The position numbers and the translations under genes were made by a program. A DNA stretch of 64,000 bases from Butyricicoccus_B sp017886875 (GTDB lineage: Bacteria > Bacillota > Clostridia > Oscillospirales > Butyricicoccaceae). Position 1 is the first letter of the stretch. Every line of letters starts with the position of its first letter. The DNA is taken from NCBI GenBank assembly GCA_963931655.1, contig OZ007036.1:868001-932000 (forward strand). The letters run 5' to 3'. The notes under the pieces are model-generated. The model did not search any database. It had not been told where the DNA came from and saw only the letters and a list, made by a program, of their open reading frames with translations. Shown here in pieces: positions 48,771-57,510 of the stretch.

Positions 48771-48800
48771 ACCACCATTCAGTTCATTAAAATTAAATAT

Positions 48801-48885
48801 GGGAGGTTTCCCGAGTGGCCAAAGGGAACAGACTGTAAATCTGTCGTCTTCGACTTCGGTGGTTCGAATCCACCACCTCCCACCA
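48801..48885 (+). tRNA. tRNA-Tyr (GTA anticodon), copy 2
   Basis: Exact duplicate of the tRNA-Tyr 115 bp upstream, including the TAT just before the gene; the intervening 30 bp is unrelated to the later flank. Confidence 0.95.
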
Positions 48886-48889
48886 TATA

Positions 48890-48920
48890 AAATCTAGTTC
48901 ATAGTGAACTAGATTTTTTT
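48890..48920 (+). terminator. terminator of the tRNA cluster
   Basis: Twelve-bp stem AAATCTAGTTCA/TGAACTAGATTT, 3-nt loop, then seven T. Confidence 0.9.
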
Positions 48921-48940
48921 GTTTTCATAAATAAAATTTA

Positions 48941-48970
48941 AAGCTCTCTGAATTTGTAATCAGAGAGCTT
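48941..48970. terminator. hairpin downstream of the PP2C gene
   Basis: AAGCTCTCTGA/TCAGAGAGCTT, 8-nt loop. T-rich on the plus side and AT-rich on the minus side, so it probably ends transcripts of the convergent PP2C gene. Confidence 0.65.
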
Positions 48971-48975
48971 ATTTT

Positions 48976-50319
48976 TTATCTGTTTACAAAAGCCCAAGGT
49001 TCGGTAAAATCTTCTTCATCATCAATATCAAATAAAGATTCTCCTTGAGCCTTTTTTTTCTCCTCAGCGGTTTTACGAGCTTGTTCCGTTCCGTCCATAA
49101 GATTTTCAACTGTGCTTGCAGCTTCATCTAGTTGAGTTTGTAAACGTCTTTGTTCATCACTCATCTTTTTTAATTTTGCATCTAAATCAAGTTCAAGTTT
49201 TTTTTCAGCTTCTAACTTTTCATTTAAATCACAAAGCTTAATTTCATGCTCATTGCAATTATGCTCTAATAATCTAATCTGGTCTTGCATTTTCTCTAAC
49301 GCTTCTGTGTCCTGTTCTATTTGTTTTGAAAGCACAGAAACTCTTGAGCGACATTCATCTAATTTTATTTGAAGCTGATGTTGTTCTTTTTCATGGTCAC
49401 GAACATAATGACCAGCATTTTCCCATTGTATTACACTTCTACGAAGTTTTTCTTCAAGCTTTAGCACTTCAGAAATAGGTTCTAACTTTTCCGTACACAT
49501 TAGACCTGCGATAGAAACATCATCACCATTGCCCTTTTTACTTAAAGCTGGCAATATTTGCTCCATAGTTTTGGTAAGTCCATTTTTACCTTTTTCAAGA
49601 TAAGTTGAAGCTAATTCTTGACAAAAACCATAAGCTCCGTCCATATCATTGAAAGCAGCTTCAACGCCATCTGTAAAAGCAAAAACAGCCGCAGGCATTT
49701 GTTCACTAAATGAATATCTAAATTCTTTTATAGCATCTTCATCACATACGGAAGTGGTTAAATTATCTTTACAACGTTCATCAACACGTACAGGCTGTTC
49801 ACAAGAGCCATCTGGTCTTATAGAAACACATCTTCCATCACCTAACTGAATAACCAACCAATATTTCTCTGTTATTATAGCAGCAATAAGAGTTGTACCA
49901 TAAGCATTTTCAGTATATTTTCCCGCCAAATATTGCTCTCTTAATTTTGGTGATACATTTTCCATTTGAGTTTCAGAAAAAGGGTCATCAAATATATCAG
50001 CTTCTATTTGTTCTTTCCATCTTTGTAAAATTCTATCAAATAGTTTATGCATAATTTCTCTGCGTTCTGAGGCTCCACGCAGATGTAAAGCAGTTGTTTC
50101 CGCAGCAAAATCCATAAGTTCAGCCGCAGCAGCTTGAGTTATAAATTTAGCACCTCTGTCGCTTCTAAAATAATCATTTCCACCATGACCATCAGCAACT
50201 ACAATTACTGAACAATTAGGTGCAGCATCGCTTGCCATTGCATAATCTTGACAAACTAAGCCATTTTTAACATGTCTATATCCCCTAACTATTTGGGAGA
50301 AAGCTCTATATTTATGCAT
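48976..50319 (-). CDS. PP2C-type serine/threonine phosphatase with C-terminal coiled coil
   Basis: Mn/Mg-dependent protein phosphatase domain (residues about 10-275): VADGHGGNDYF, GTTLIAAII, IQLGDGRCV, FTDGVEAAF and GNGDDVSIAGL hold the metal-binding Asp residues. Residues about 285-425 form a long, Lys/Glu/Gln-rich coiled coil with heptad pattern, ending in an acidic segment FDIDDEEDF. No membrane segment. Partner kinase not in the window. 447 residues, unusually long for the family because of the coiled coil. GGAGG precedes the start. Confidence 0.87.
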   Translation of the reverse strand: MHKYRAFSQIVRGYRHVKNGLVCQDYAMASDAAPNCSVIVVADGHGGNDYFRSDRGAKFITQAAAAELMDFAAETTALHLRGASERREIMHKLFDRILQRWKEQIEADIFDDPFSETQMENVSPKLREQYLAGKYTENAYGTTLIAAIITEKYWLVIQLGDGRCVSIRPDGSCEQPVRVDERCKDNLTTSVCDEDAIKEFRYSFSEQMPAAVFAFTDGVEAAFNDMDGAYGFCQELASTYLEKGKNGLTKTMEQILPALSKKGNGDDVSIAGLMCTEKLEPISEVLKLEEKLRRSVIQWENAGHYVRDHEKEQHQLQIKLDECRSRVSVLSKQIEQDTEALEKMQDQIRLLEHNCNEHEIKLCDLNEKLEAEKKLELDLDAKLKKMSDEQRRLQTQLDEAASTVENLMDGTEQARKTAEEKKKAQGESLFDIDDEEDFTEPWAFVNR

Positions 50320-50339
50320 AATATGCCTCCTTTACTAGA

Positions 50340-51485
50340 TTATATAGGTGTATTTGCAGCAGTTATTTTATATGAATTAACATTATTAGCTTTAAAATCA
50401 CGTAAAATAAGTGTAAGAGCTGCATTAGTAGATTTTTGATGATGTAAAGATATAACACAAGGGTTAGTAGTGTTATCTAATATATTTAAAATCTTTTGAC
50501 TTGTTTTGGTTGCATTATATTTTTCATCTTGGGCTATTATTGAGTTTTGCCAAACTGTATAACCTGCATTTTTAATATCATCAATATTTTTAACATCTTC
50601 ATCAGCTAAAATTACAAGACGGCTCATAGTGCCAGTTTTGCTAAATAGTTGTTGATTAGCAGCCTCTAATTTATTTACTATATCCTGTTCATCATTTACA
50701 ACCCAGCCTATATTATTACCTAAAACTATGGCTTTACGGATAAAATCATCATCTAGCTTAGAATTTACAGGGATAAAAAATGTAGCATTTGTTGAATAAA
50801 GCTGTAATGTATCAAGTAAATCATTAGAAAATTCATTTATCTCCCCCATAAAAGAAAGATAGACAAATTCTGGTCTAACTGTTGCTGGAGTAATAGGTTT
50901 TTCAGGCGGAACGGGTTCAGGTTTATTATCTGGTTCTGGTTCAGGCTCAGGCTTAACAACAGGGATTTCTGTTTTTCCCTCATTTTTATAATTATCTACT
51001 ATTTCCTCTGTGTTTTGGTTTGTATTAGCTACAAAATCACTATCCGTTAGTTTAGCGTTTTGGTCACATATACGGACAATAAGACTTTCACCAGTTATAA
51101 CAGAAAAAGACAAGCCAAATTGTGCACACATAAGCTTTACAGGCAAATATATGGTATCATTTATATTATAAGCCGGTTGAGATAAAGTGTTTAAATTTTT
51201 ATCATAAGTATAGCCTTGGGATAATGAAAAAGTTATTGTTTGGTTTTCAGTTTGCATAACTAAAGAATCGCCATTATCTTGCATATAAGATATTATACCA
51301 AAATTATTAAAAACGACATATGGCACATACCACTCACCGCTTTTTTTAGTAGGCATAGTATTATTTTCAAGCGGCAAAAAAGTGTCATTGACTGCTGTAA
51401 GTACAATGGAACTTGCATTTGCATGTATAGATATAAATAAAACTATTAACATAACAAATGATAAAATCTTTCTTGCTCTTTTCAT
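50340..51485 (-). CDS. secreted protein: copper-amine-oxidase-N-like domain plus decayed polysaccharide deacetylase
   Basis: Signal peptide (residues 1-25, MKRARKILSF then a hydrophobic core ending ANAS). Residues about 40-135 resemble the Cu-amine-oxidase N-terminal/stalk domain (NDTIYLPVKLMCAQFGLSF). A Pro/Glu linker with repeated EPEP and PEKP (about 175-200) leads to a NodB-like domain: VYLSFMGEINEFSNDLLDTL where LTFDDGP is expected, and ATFFIPV. The catalytic Asp pair, the HxxxH zinc site and the RxPxG motif are missing; LHHQKSTNAAL survives. Probably non-enzymatic. Start 51485 follows AAGGAG; 381 residues. Confidence 0.72.
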   Translation of the reverse strand: MKRARKILSFVMLIVLFISIHANASSIVLTAVNDTFLPLENNTMPTKKSGEWYVPYVVFNNFGIISYMQDNGDSLVMQTENQTITFSLSQGYTYDKNLNTLSQPAYNINDTIYLPVKLMCAQFGLSFSVITGESLIVRICDQNAKLTDSDFVANTNQNTEEIVDNYKNEGKTEIPVVKPEPEPEPDNKPEPVPPEKPITPATVRPEFVYLSFMGEINEFSNDLLDTLQLYSTNATFFIPVNSKLDDDFIRKAIVLGNNIGWVVNDEQDIVNKLEAANQQLFSKTGTMSRLVILADEDVKNIDDIKNAGYTVWQNSIIAQDEKYNATKTSQKILNILDNTTNPCVISLHHQKSTNAALTLILRDFKANNVNSYKITAANTPI

Positions 51486-51641
51486 AAAAGTTCTCCTTAA
51501 AAAAGCAAATTTTATATATAACAAGTATAACATATAAGCAAAAAAAAGGCAAAGTTATGGACATTCTAATAAAATTTCCTTGAGAGAAAGAAAGATATAG
51601 TGAAAAAACTAAAAAAAATAAATAATAATGTATAAAAATAC

Positions 51642-51670
51642 TTGAAAAAGATTTAAGTGAGGACTAAAAT
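51642..51670 (+). promoter_or_regulatory. promoter of ilvE
   Basis: TTGAAA, 17-bp spacer, TAAAAT, 42 bp before the start. No T-box signature was found in this short leader. Confidence 0.55.
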
Positions 51671-51711
51671 AAAAGTAATTTAAATAATATTCGGGAGAGA
51701 GGGACTTATCT

Positions 51712-52782
51712 ATGTTAAACATTAAGTATGAACTTACAACAGAAAAGAAAGCAAAACCAGATGAAAATAATCTTGGTTTTGGTATCCACTACACCGACCA
51801 TATGTTTATAATTGAACATACTGAAGGTACTGGCTGGCATGATGCTAGAATTGTACCATATCAGCCACTCACATTAGACCCTGCTGCAATGGTATTTCAT
51901 TATGCAATGGAGTCCTTTGAGGGCTTAAAGGCTTATCGTTTGCCTGATAACTCTATACAGTTATTTAGACCTGAGAAAAACGCAGAAAGAATGATAAATA
52001 CCAATAAGCGTATGTGCTTACCATCACTTTCAGTCGAGGATTTTGTTCAGGCTGTAAAAGCACTTGTGGAAACTGATAAAGATTGGGTACCACATAAGGA
52101 GGGCACAAGCTTATATATCAGACCATTTGTTATCGCAACTGAACCACACTTAGGCGTACGTACATCAAAGCATCATAAATTTATTATCATTTGTTCTCCA
52201 GTAGGTGCATACTATTCTACTGGTATAAATCCTGTAAAGATTTTCGTAGAAGATGAATATACCAGAGCTTGTCCTGGTGGTACAGGCTTTACTAAATGCG
52301 GTGGTAACTATGCGGCATCTTTAGTATCACAGGTAAAGGCACATGATTTAGGCTATGAGCAGACACTATGGCTTGATGGTGTAGAGCATAAATATGTAGA
52401 AGAAGTAGGTTCTATGAACTGTTTCTTTAAGATTGATGGTACTGTATATACTGCACCATGTGTTGGTACAGTGCTTCCAGGTGTAACCAGAATGAGCTGT
52501 ATTGAGCTTATCAAAAAATGGGGTTATGAAGTATCTGAGGAGCGTCTACCTATTGCTAAGGTAATGGAGGCTTCTAAGGAAGGTAAACTTGAAGAGGTAT
52601 TCGGCACAGGTACAGCGGCTGTTATCTCCCCTGTTGGCGAGCTAAGATATGAAGATGAAGTAGCGTATATAAATGATGGTAAAATTGGCGAGCTTACACA
52701 AAAACTGTATGACACTCTTACAGGTATACAATGGGGCAAGATACCAGACGATATGGGCTGGACAACCAAAGTATGTGACTAA
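51712..52782 (+). CDS. ilvE: branched-chain amino acid aminotransferase
   Basis: PLP fold-IV aminotransferase for the last step of leucine, isoleucine and valine synthesis or the first of their breakdown. HYAMESFEGLKAYR, the SLYIRPF strand, TKCGGNYAAS with PLP Lys near residue 195, VEEVGSMNCFF and FGTGTAAVISPV are typical of the longer BCAT type II. 356 residues. Isolated gene with its own promoter and terminator, no ilv/leu genes nearby. GAGAGAGGGA lies before the start. Confidence 0.95.
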   Translation: MLNIKYELTTEKKAKPDENNLGFGIHYTDHMFIIEHTEGTGWHDARIVPYQPLTLDPAAMVFHYAMESFEGLKAYRLPDNSIQLFRPEKNAERMINTNKRMCLPSLSVEDFVQAVKALVETDKDWVPHKEGTSLYIRPFVIATEPHLGVRTSKHHKFIIICSPVGAYYSTGINPVKIFVEDEYTRACPGGTGFTKCGGNYAASLVSQVKAHDLGYEQTLWLDGVEHKYVEEVGSMNCFFKIDGTVYTAPCVGTVLPGVTRMSCIELIKKWGYEVSEERLPIAKVMEASKEGKLEEVFGTGTAAVISPVGELRYEDEVAYINDGKIGELTQKLYDTLTGIQWGKIPDDMGWTTKVCD

Positions 52783-52789
52783 AATTATA

Positions 52790-52829
52790 AAAGCTGTGGT
52801 GATAACAATTCACCACAGCTTTATTTTTT
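52790..52829. terminator. bidirectional terminator between ilvE and the hybrid kinase
   Basis: Thirteen-bp perfect stem AAAGCTGTGGTGA/TCACCACAGCTTT, 7-nt loop, T-tract on the plus side; it serves ilvE and possibly the convergent gene. Confidence 0.85.
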
Positions 52830-55336
52830 TATATATTTCTATTCATATAATCTAATATTACCTGCTCTAACTGATTACAGTTGATAGGCTTGTTAACATA
52901 TGTACTTATACCGCTTGCAGACATATGAGTTATATCATCATCTGATATATGAGCAGTTACTGCAATAATAGGCACATTTTTAGCATTATCAAAAGGTAAT
53001 TCTCTGATTTCCAAGCAAGCAGAAAATCCATCTAAAACTGGCATTTTAAGGTCCATAAGTATAATACTTATCTGCTGATATTTTTTTGTGTAAAGATTTA
53101 CAGCTTCACGACCATTTTTAACATGTAATACATTAGTACCCAAAGACTCAAGGTATTTTATAATATATTCTGCATCTAGTTGATTGTCTTCAGCCAAAAG
53201 AATATATTTATTTCTAAGTTTATCTAATTTTTCATTGTTATCAGCCTGTCGTTTTTCAATTTCAAATTTATCTGTTATCTGCATTGGTAAAACAACTGTA
53301 AATTTACTACCTTTTGAAAGCTCACTTTCAAGATATATTTCACCATTCATTTGATGTACTAGCATTTTAACTATAGGCAATCCTAAACCTTTTTCCAAGC
53401 TGTTTTGTCTATTGCATAATTCAAATGCATTTTTCTTGGTTTCTTCACTCATACCAACACCAGTATCTTCAACACAAATAATATATTTGCCAAAACCATC
53501 TTCACCATTGGTTTCTTTTAATGATACAGTTATAGTATCGTTAGGATTGGTATATTTAATTGCGTTATTAACCAAATTGTTTAATATTTGAGCTAATTTA
53601 ATCGCATCACCATATACATAATGGTGAACTATATCTGATATAAAGTTTATAGTTTTATCATTTATTTTGCTTTTTAAGATTTGAAGTGAATTACTAATAG
53701 ATTTATTTATATCTATTGGTGTATAGTTTATAGAATTTTTGGTTGACTCTATGCGAGACAGCTCAAACACATTATTAACAAATGACAGCATTTGTTCACC
53801 TGCCGATTGTATTTTACACACATATTCATCGACCTTTTCCCTATCATCTTTTTTAGCATGAGCGAGCTTAGATAAACCAATTATAGCACTTAAAGGGGTT
53901 CTCATATCATGAGAAATTGTACTAAAGAATGTAGTTTTCTGTTTTATATTATTTTGAGCTGCATCTAATGCATTTTTTAAAAGTACATTTTGATTTAGCT
54001 CATATTTCTTTTGGTCATCAATATTTTTAAAACAGATAACCACTTGATTTTTTTGAATATCGCTTTTATAAATAACCTGTGCACTTATCCACTTATACTT
54101 ATCATCAAATTTACGTTTATATTGTCTTTGAAATTCAAATACGCCATTTGATATAAGCTCTCTTATATTTTCAATACTAAAATCATTTTTAAACTGAGAA
54201 GCATAATCTTCTTCTATTTTAGATTTAATTACATCTACAAGCTGTGAATAATCTTCGGCATCTTGATTTTTTATATCATCAGGTACTTTTATAGCTTTGT
54301 AAATACCTGTTATATAGTTGACACGATATATTTCATAATATGAGTCGCCAAGTAGTTTAAGTGTATCAATGGTGTATTTAACATTTTGGTTTACTAAATA
54401 GCTTTTAAGCATAAAGATAATTATGCCACCTATTATTAAAACGCAAAGCATCGCAAGACCTACAATTACATCATTCCAGCCATCTTGTAAAATTTGTGCA
54501 ACAGGAATTGTTATAACTGCTAACCAACCATTGCTCATTTCATAATAGTAAACCGCACGGCTAAAGCCATCAGGGTCAATAACAGTTGCATCATGTGAAA
54601 TCATTTGTCCAGAACGTATTTGTTCAACTATATCATTTGCAAATTGTTGTTGACTTTCAGTATGAGAACTTGAATAACCAGTTGAATAAATAATTTTATC
54701 ATCTGCACCATATAACATATAACAGAATTTTTCTGATATAATTACAGAGTTTTCATGTGCTTTAAAATTATCAATAATCATATCAAAAGCTAATACATTG
54801 TTTTCACCATGTAGCTTAACAGCCAAAGTGACCATATTTTTCCCTGTTATAGCATCTTTATATACATTAGTATATATAACTTCACCATTGCCACTAAGAG
54901 CTTTTTGATACCATTCGGTTGATTGGTAATCATAGTCCTCATCGCCTTCCCAAGGGTTAGCCGCTACTATTTTATCATTTATTACAGCATAAGGGTCTAT
55001 TATAGAACTTTCAAGAATTACTCCGACTTTTTCCGAATAATCTTTAAGTAAAAATGATATCTCATCATCTGAAGCATGTGCATCTATTTTATCATTAGTA
55101 TATCCTGAGCATATAGATAATAACATAGAATATGTTTCAATTTTATTTTCTTCCTCCCAAGCGTAGCTTTGAGCAAGATACATACCCATATCATTAGCAT
55201 TTTTAAGCATTTTATTTCTTACTAATACTACACTCCATATGATAAGAGCAGAAAAAATCAAAATTGCGGATATTTTAAGCCATATAGGCACTTTTTTATG
55301 TTTTATACTTTTCAAATCTTGCGTTTGATATTTCAC
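52829..55336 (-). CDS. hybrid sensor histidine kinase with Cache sensor and receiver (second copy)
   Basis: Paralogue of the kinase at 35839 with the same plan in 835 residues: membrane segment near 20-40, extracellular Cache sensor with STEWYQKALSGNGE and TNVYKDAITGK, second membrane segment near 285-310, PAS-like linker, SHDMRTPLS (His near 476), NNLVNNAIKYT, EDTGVGMS, GLGLPIVKMLV, and receiver with ILLAEDNQLD and MDLKMPVLDG (Asp near 762). GTG start preceded by AAGGAAG. It follows the GGDEF gene by 40 bp and probably shares its transcript. Confidence 0.88.
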   Translation of the reverse strand: MKYQTQDLKSIKHKKVPIWLKISAILIFSALIIWSVVLVRNKMLKNANDMGMYLAQSYAWEEENKIETYSMLLSICSGYTNDKIDAHASDDEISFLLKDYSEKVGVILESSIIDPYAVINDKIVAANPWEGDEDYDYQSTEWYQKALSGNGEVIYTNVYKDAITGKNMVTLAVKLHGENNVLAFDMIIDNFKAHENSVIISEKFCYMLYGADDKIIYSTGYSSSHTESQQQFANDIVEQIRSGQMISHDATVIDPDGFSRAVYYYEMSNGWLAVITIPVAQILQDGWNDVIVGLAMLCVLIIGGIIIFMLKSYLVNQNVKYTIDTLKLLGDSYYEIYRVNYITGIYKAIKVPDDIKNQDAEDYSQLVDVIKSKIEEDYASQFKNDFSIENIRELISNGVFEFQRQYKRKFDDKYKWISAQVIYKSDIQKNQVVICFKNIDDQKKYELNQNVLLKNALDAAQNNIKQKTTFFSTISHDMRTPLSAIIGLSKLAHAKKDDREKVDEYVCKIQSAGEQMLSFVNNVFELSRIESTKNSINYTPIDINKSISNSLQILKSKINDKTINFISDIVHHYVYGDAIKLAQILNNLVNNAIKYTNPNDTITVSLKETNGEDGFGKYIICVEDTGVGMSEETKKNAFELCNRQNSLEKGLGLPIVKMLVHQMNGEIYLESELSKGSKFTVVLPMQITDKFEIEKRQADNNEKLDKLRNKYILLAEDNQLDAEYIIKYLESLGTNVLHVKNGREAVNLYTKKYQQISIILMDLKMPVLDGFSACLEIRELPFDNAKNVPIIAVTAHISDDDITHMSASGISTYVNKPINCNQLEQVILDYMNRNI

Positions 55337-55376
55337 AGATTTTACACTTCCTTATCCCATGAAATTTCAAATTTTA

Positions 55377-57470
55377 TCAATGATAGTTATAAATAATATT
55401 TTGACCATAAATACTACAGCCATTTTTAGCATTATTTTTAACTGAATATAGTGCTTTATCAGCATTTTTATATAGTTCATCAAATGTTTTTCCATCTCTA
55501 GGAAATAAAGATACACCTATAGAAGCAGCTATTTCAACTGTAGTTACATTATCAGTAAACTTAAGATTTAGGCTTTTAAGCAATCGTTTCATGAAATTAG
55601 GAATAATTTTTTCGTCTTTAATATTTTTCATAAATATAACAAACTCATCGCCACCTAAACGACCGACTAAATCGCTAGTTCTAAAGTTTTGTTTTAAAAT
55701 ATTTGCTACTTTTTTAAGAGCCTTATCACCTGCTATATGTCCAAGTAAATCATTAACATTTTTGAAGTTATCCAAATCAAGTAAAATAAATGCTGAAATA
55801 CTATCTTCTAGCATAGTTAAAGCAATATCAACTTGTTTTTCCAATCCAAATCTGTTATAAATGCCTGTTAGATAGTCTGTAACTGCATCTTTTCTAATTT
55901 TGCGTTCTTCTTCAATGCTAAGCATATAGCTTGCAGTTATATCTGAACGCATAAGTAAAATTATATTTTTTTCTTTATCGTAGTATTGAAACTGAACGAA
56001 TTTACGTTTATAATCACCGTTAGAGTCTATTATTCCATAAGACAAATTGCAAAATCCATTAGTTTCCAAATCTTCAAGTACATATATTGGCAACATTTTT
56101 TGTCTTACTATGGCTTGGTCATCTTCTACAACAAATCTATCAACATATTTTTGCATATCAGCTATGTAATCAAAACCTTGTTTTGATAAATTATCTTCTT
56201 TTATGCTTTTACCTGAAAATCTTATAAAACCATTTGTGTTACAATTTATATAGTAAAGGTCTTCACAGTTTTTAGATACATATTCATTCATAAGGATTTC
56301 AAGCATATAATCTCCGCTGATATTTTTAATCATTAGAAATACTCTATTTTTGAGTTCCTTACTGCCTATAGCGGATATTCTAAGCCAACCATAACCAAAT
56401 GTTTCATTTTTAAGCTGAATATCACAAGAACCTTTGCTATCATCAAGGGCTATTTTTTTAAGGTTATCAATAGATAAGAATTCTTTTATTTTATCCTCGT
56501 CTGTTTCTTGTGCATAAACCTCTACAAGGTTATAAATCATTTGTTCTAAATTAGAAGAGCTTGTATAATCGCCAACAGTATATTTTAAAGGATTTATTTT
56601 ACCTGTGTTTAGGTCTACATCAAGTACCGCAGTATGGTCTGCAACTATTGCAGAAATAATAGCTTCTTTTTCTTTTTTTTCAGCTTGACGTTGTTTTTGT
56701 TCCTGTATACTATAACCATAAAGCAAAATATTTTCTCTACCATTAAGATTAACCAGTATACAATTCATTTTAATCCATTCATATCCACCAGATTGTTTTT
56801 TGCTTCTAAATTCTATATATTTTGCAGTTTTTTCTAAACGCATTTTAGCTATATTTTCTTCTTTGAGCATATCAGATAATACATGTCTATCATCTGGGTG
56901 TACATGAGTTTGTATAAGTTTGAAAATATCGCCATTTTCTTCTACTGTTTTGTTAACTCTTTTTCTAAAGAATATTGTTTGTAAATAATTATTTTCTAAA
57001 TTTATTTCATAAATTTCATCATAAACATCACAATAGAAACTACAATATTTTTTATATTTATAAGGGTCTCTTATATTATAAAGTTTTTCATCTATATCAG
57101 CCGATGTATATAAGCTTGTTATGTCCTGCTGATAGCCTCGTATCTCAATACATGAACCATTATTGATAATTTTACCATTAATTCTTATATATAACCAGTT
57201 ATCCTCTTTATTTTTCCAAGGATACTCTACTTCTACAAGCTTATCTACATTTTCTCTTGTAAATATATCATCAATATATTTTAGATAATCTTGTTTTATA
57301 TGGCTTTTCCAATGCTCATGTAAGGTTTCAGGGGAATTTATATTTTGTGCATCAAATAAAGCTTTTAAAACATCATCTAAATAGAGCTGTGGTAAAATAG
57401 ACTTATCACTATTTATTATTATTTTGAATTTTCCGAGTTTTATATTCTCAAATATAGAAATATCATTCAT
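55377..57470 (-). CDS. PAS-GGDEF diguanylate cyclase
   Basis: Cytosolic protein of 697 residues. Two or three PAS-like sensor modules fill residues 1-510 (KEDNWLYIRINGK and GGYEWIKMNCILVN are typical PAS-PAC stretches), with no membrane segment. The C-terminal GGDEF domain (about 530-690) is intact: DYLTGIYNR, LDLDNFKNVND, GRLGGDEFVIF, and an I-site RTSD five residues before GGDEF, so product inhibition by c-di-GMP is expected. No EAL partner in the protein. AGGAGAGG precedes the start. Confidence 0.9.
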   Translation of the reverse strand: MNDISIFENIKLGKFKIIINSDKSILPQLYLDDVLKALFDAQNINSPETLHEHWKSHIKQDYLKYIDDIFTRENVDKLVEVEYPWKNKEDNWLYIRINGKIINNGSCIEIRGYQQDITSLYTSADIDEKLYNIRDPYKYKKYCSFYCDVYDEIYEINLENNYLQTIFFRKRVNKTVEENGDIFKLIQTHVHPDDRHVLSDMLKEENIAKMRLEKTAKYIEFRSKKQSGGYEWIKMNCILVNLNGRENILLYGYSIQEQKQRQAEKKEKEAIISAIVADHTAVLDVDLNTGKINPLKYTVGDYTSSSNLEQMIYNLVEVYAQETDEDKIKEFLSIDNLKKIALDDSKGSCDIQLKNETFGYGWLRISAIGSKELKNRVFLMIKNISGDYMLEILMNEYVSKNCEDLYYINCNTNGFIRFSGKSIKEDNLSKQGFDYIADMQKYVDRFVVEDDQAIVRQKMLPIYVLEDLETNGFCNLSYGIIDSNGDYKRKFVQFQYYDKEKNIILLMRSDITASYMLSIEEERKIRKDAVTDYLTGIYNRFGLEKQVDIALTMLEDSISAFILLDLDNFKNVNDLLGHIAGDKALKKVANILKQNFRTSDLVGRLGGDEFVIFMKNIKDEKIIPNFMKRLLKSLNLKFTDNVTTVEIAASIGVSLFPRDGKTFDELYKNADKALYSVKNNAKNGCSIYGQNIIYNYH

Positions 57471-57510
57471 TTTACCTCTCCTAATAATTTAAAAGACAAT
57501 GGACATAAAT

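Noticed and set aside
48686..48885. Direct repeat of 85 bp that might suggest a repeat array
   Set aside because: Both units are complete tRNA-Tyr genes; no further repeats or spacers, so not a CRISPR array. No CRISPR was found in the window.
51534..51711. Possible T-box leader of ilvE, and likewise upstream of aspS, hisS, proB and hisC
   Set aside because: No AGGGTGGNACCGCG-type antiterminator sequence was seen, and the leaders are too short.
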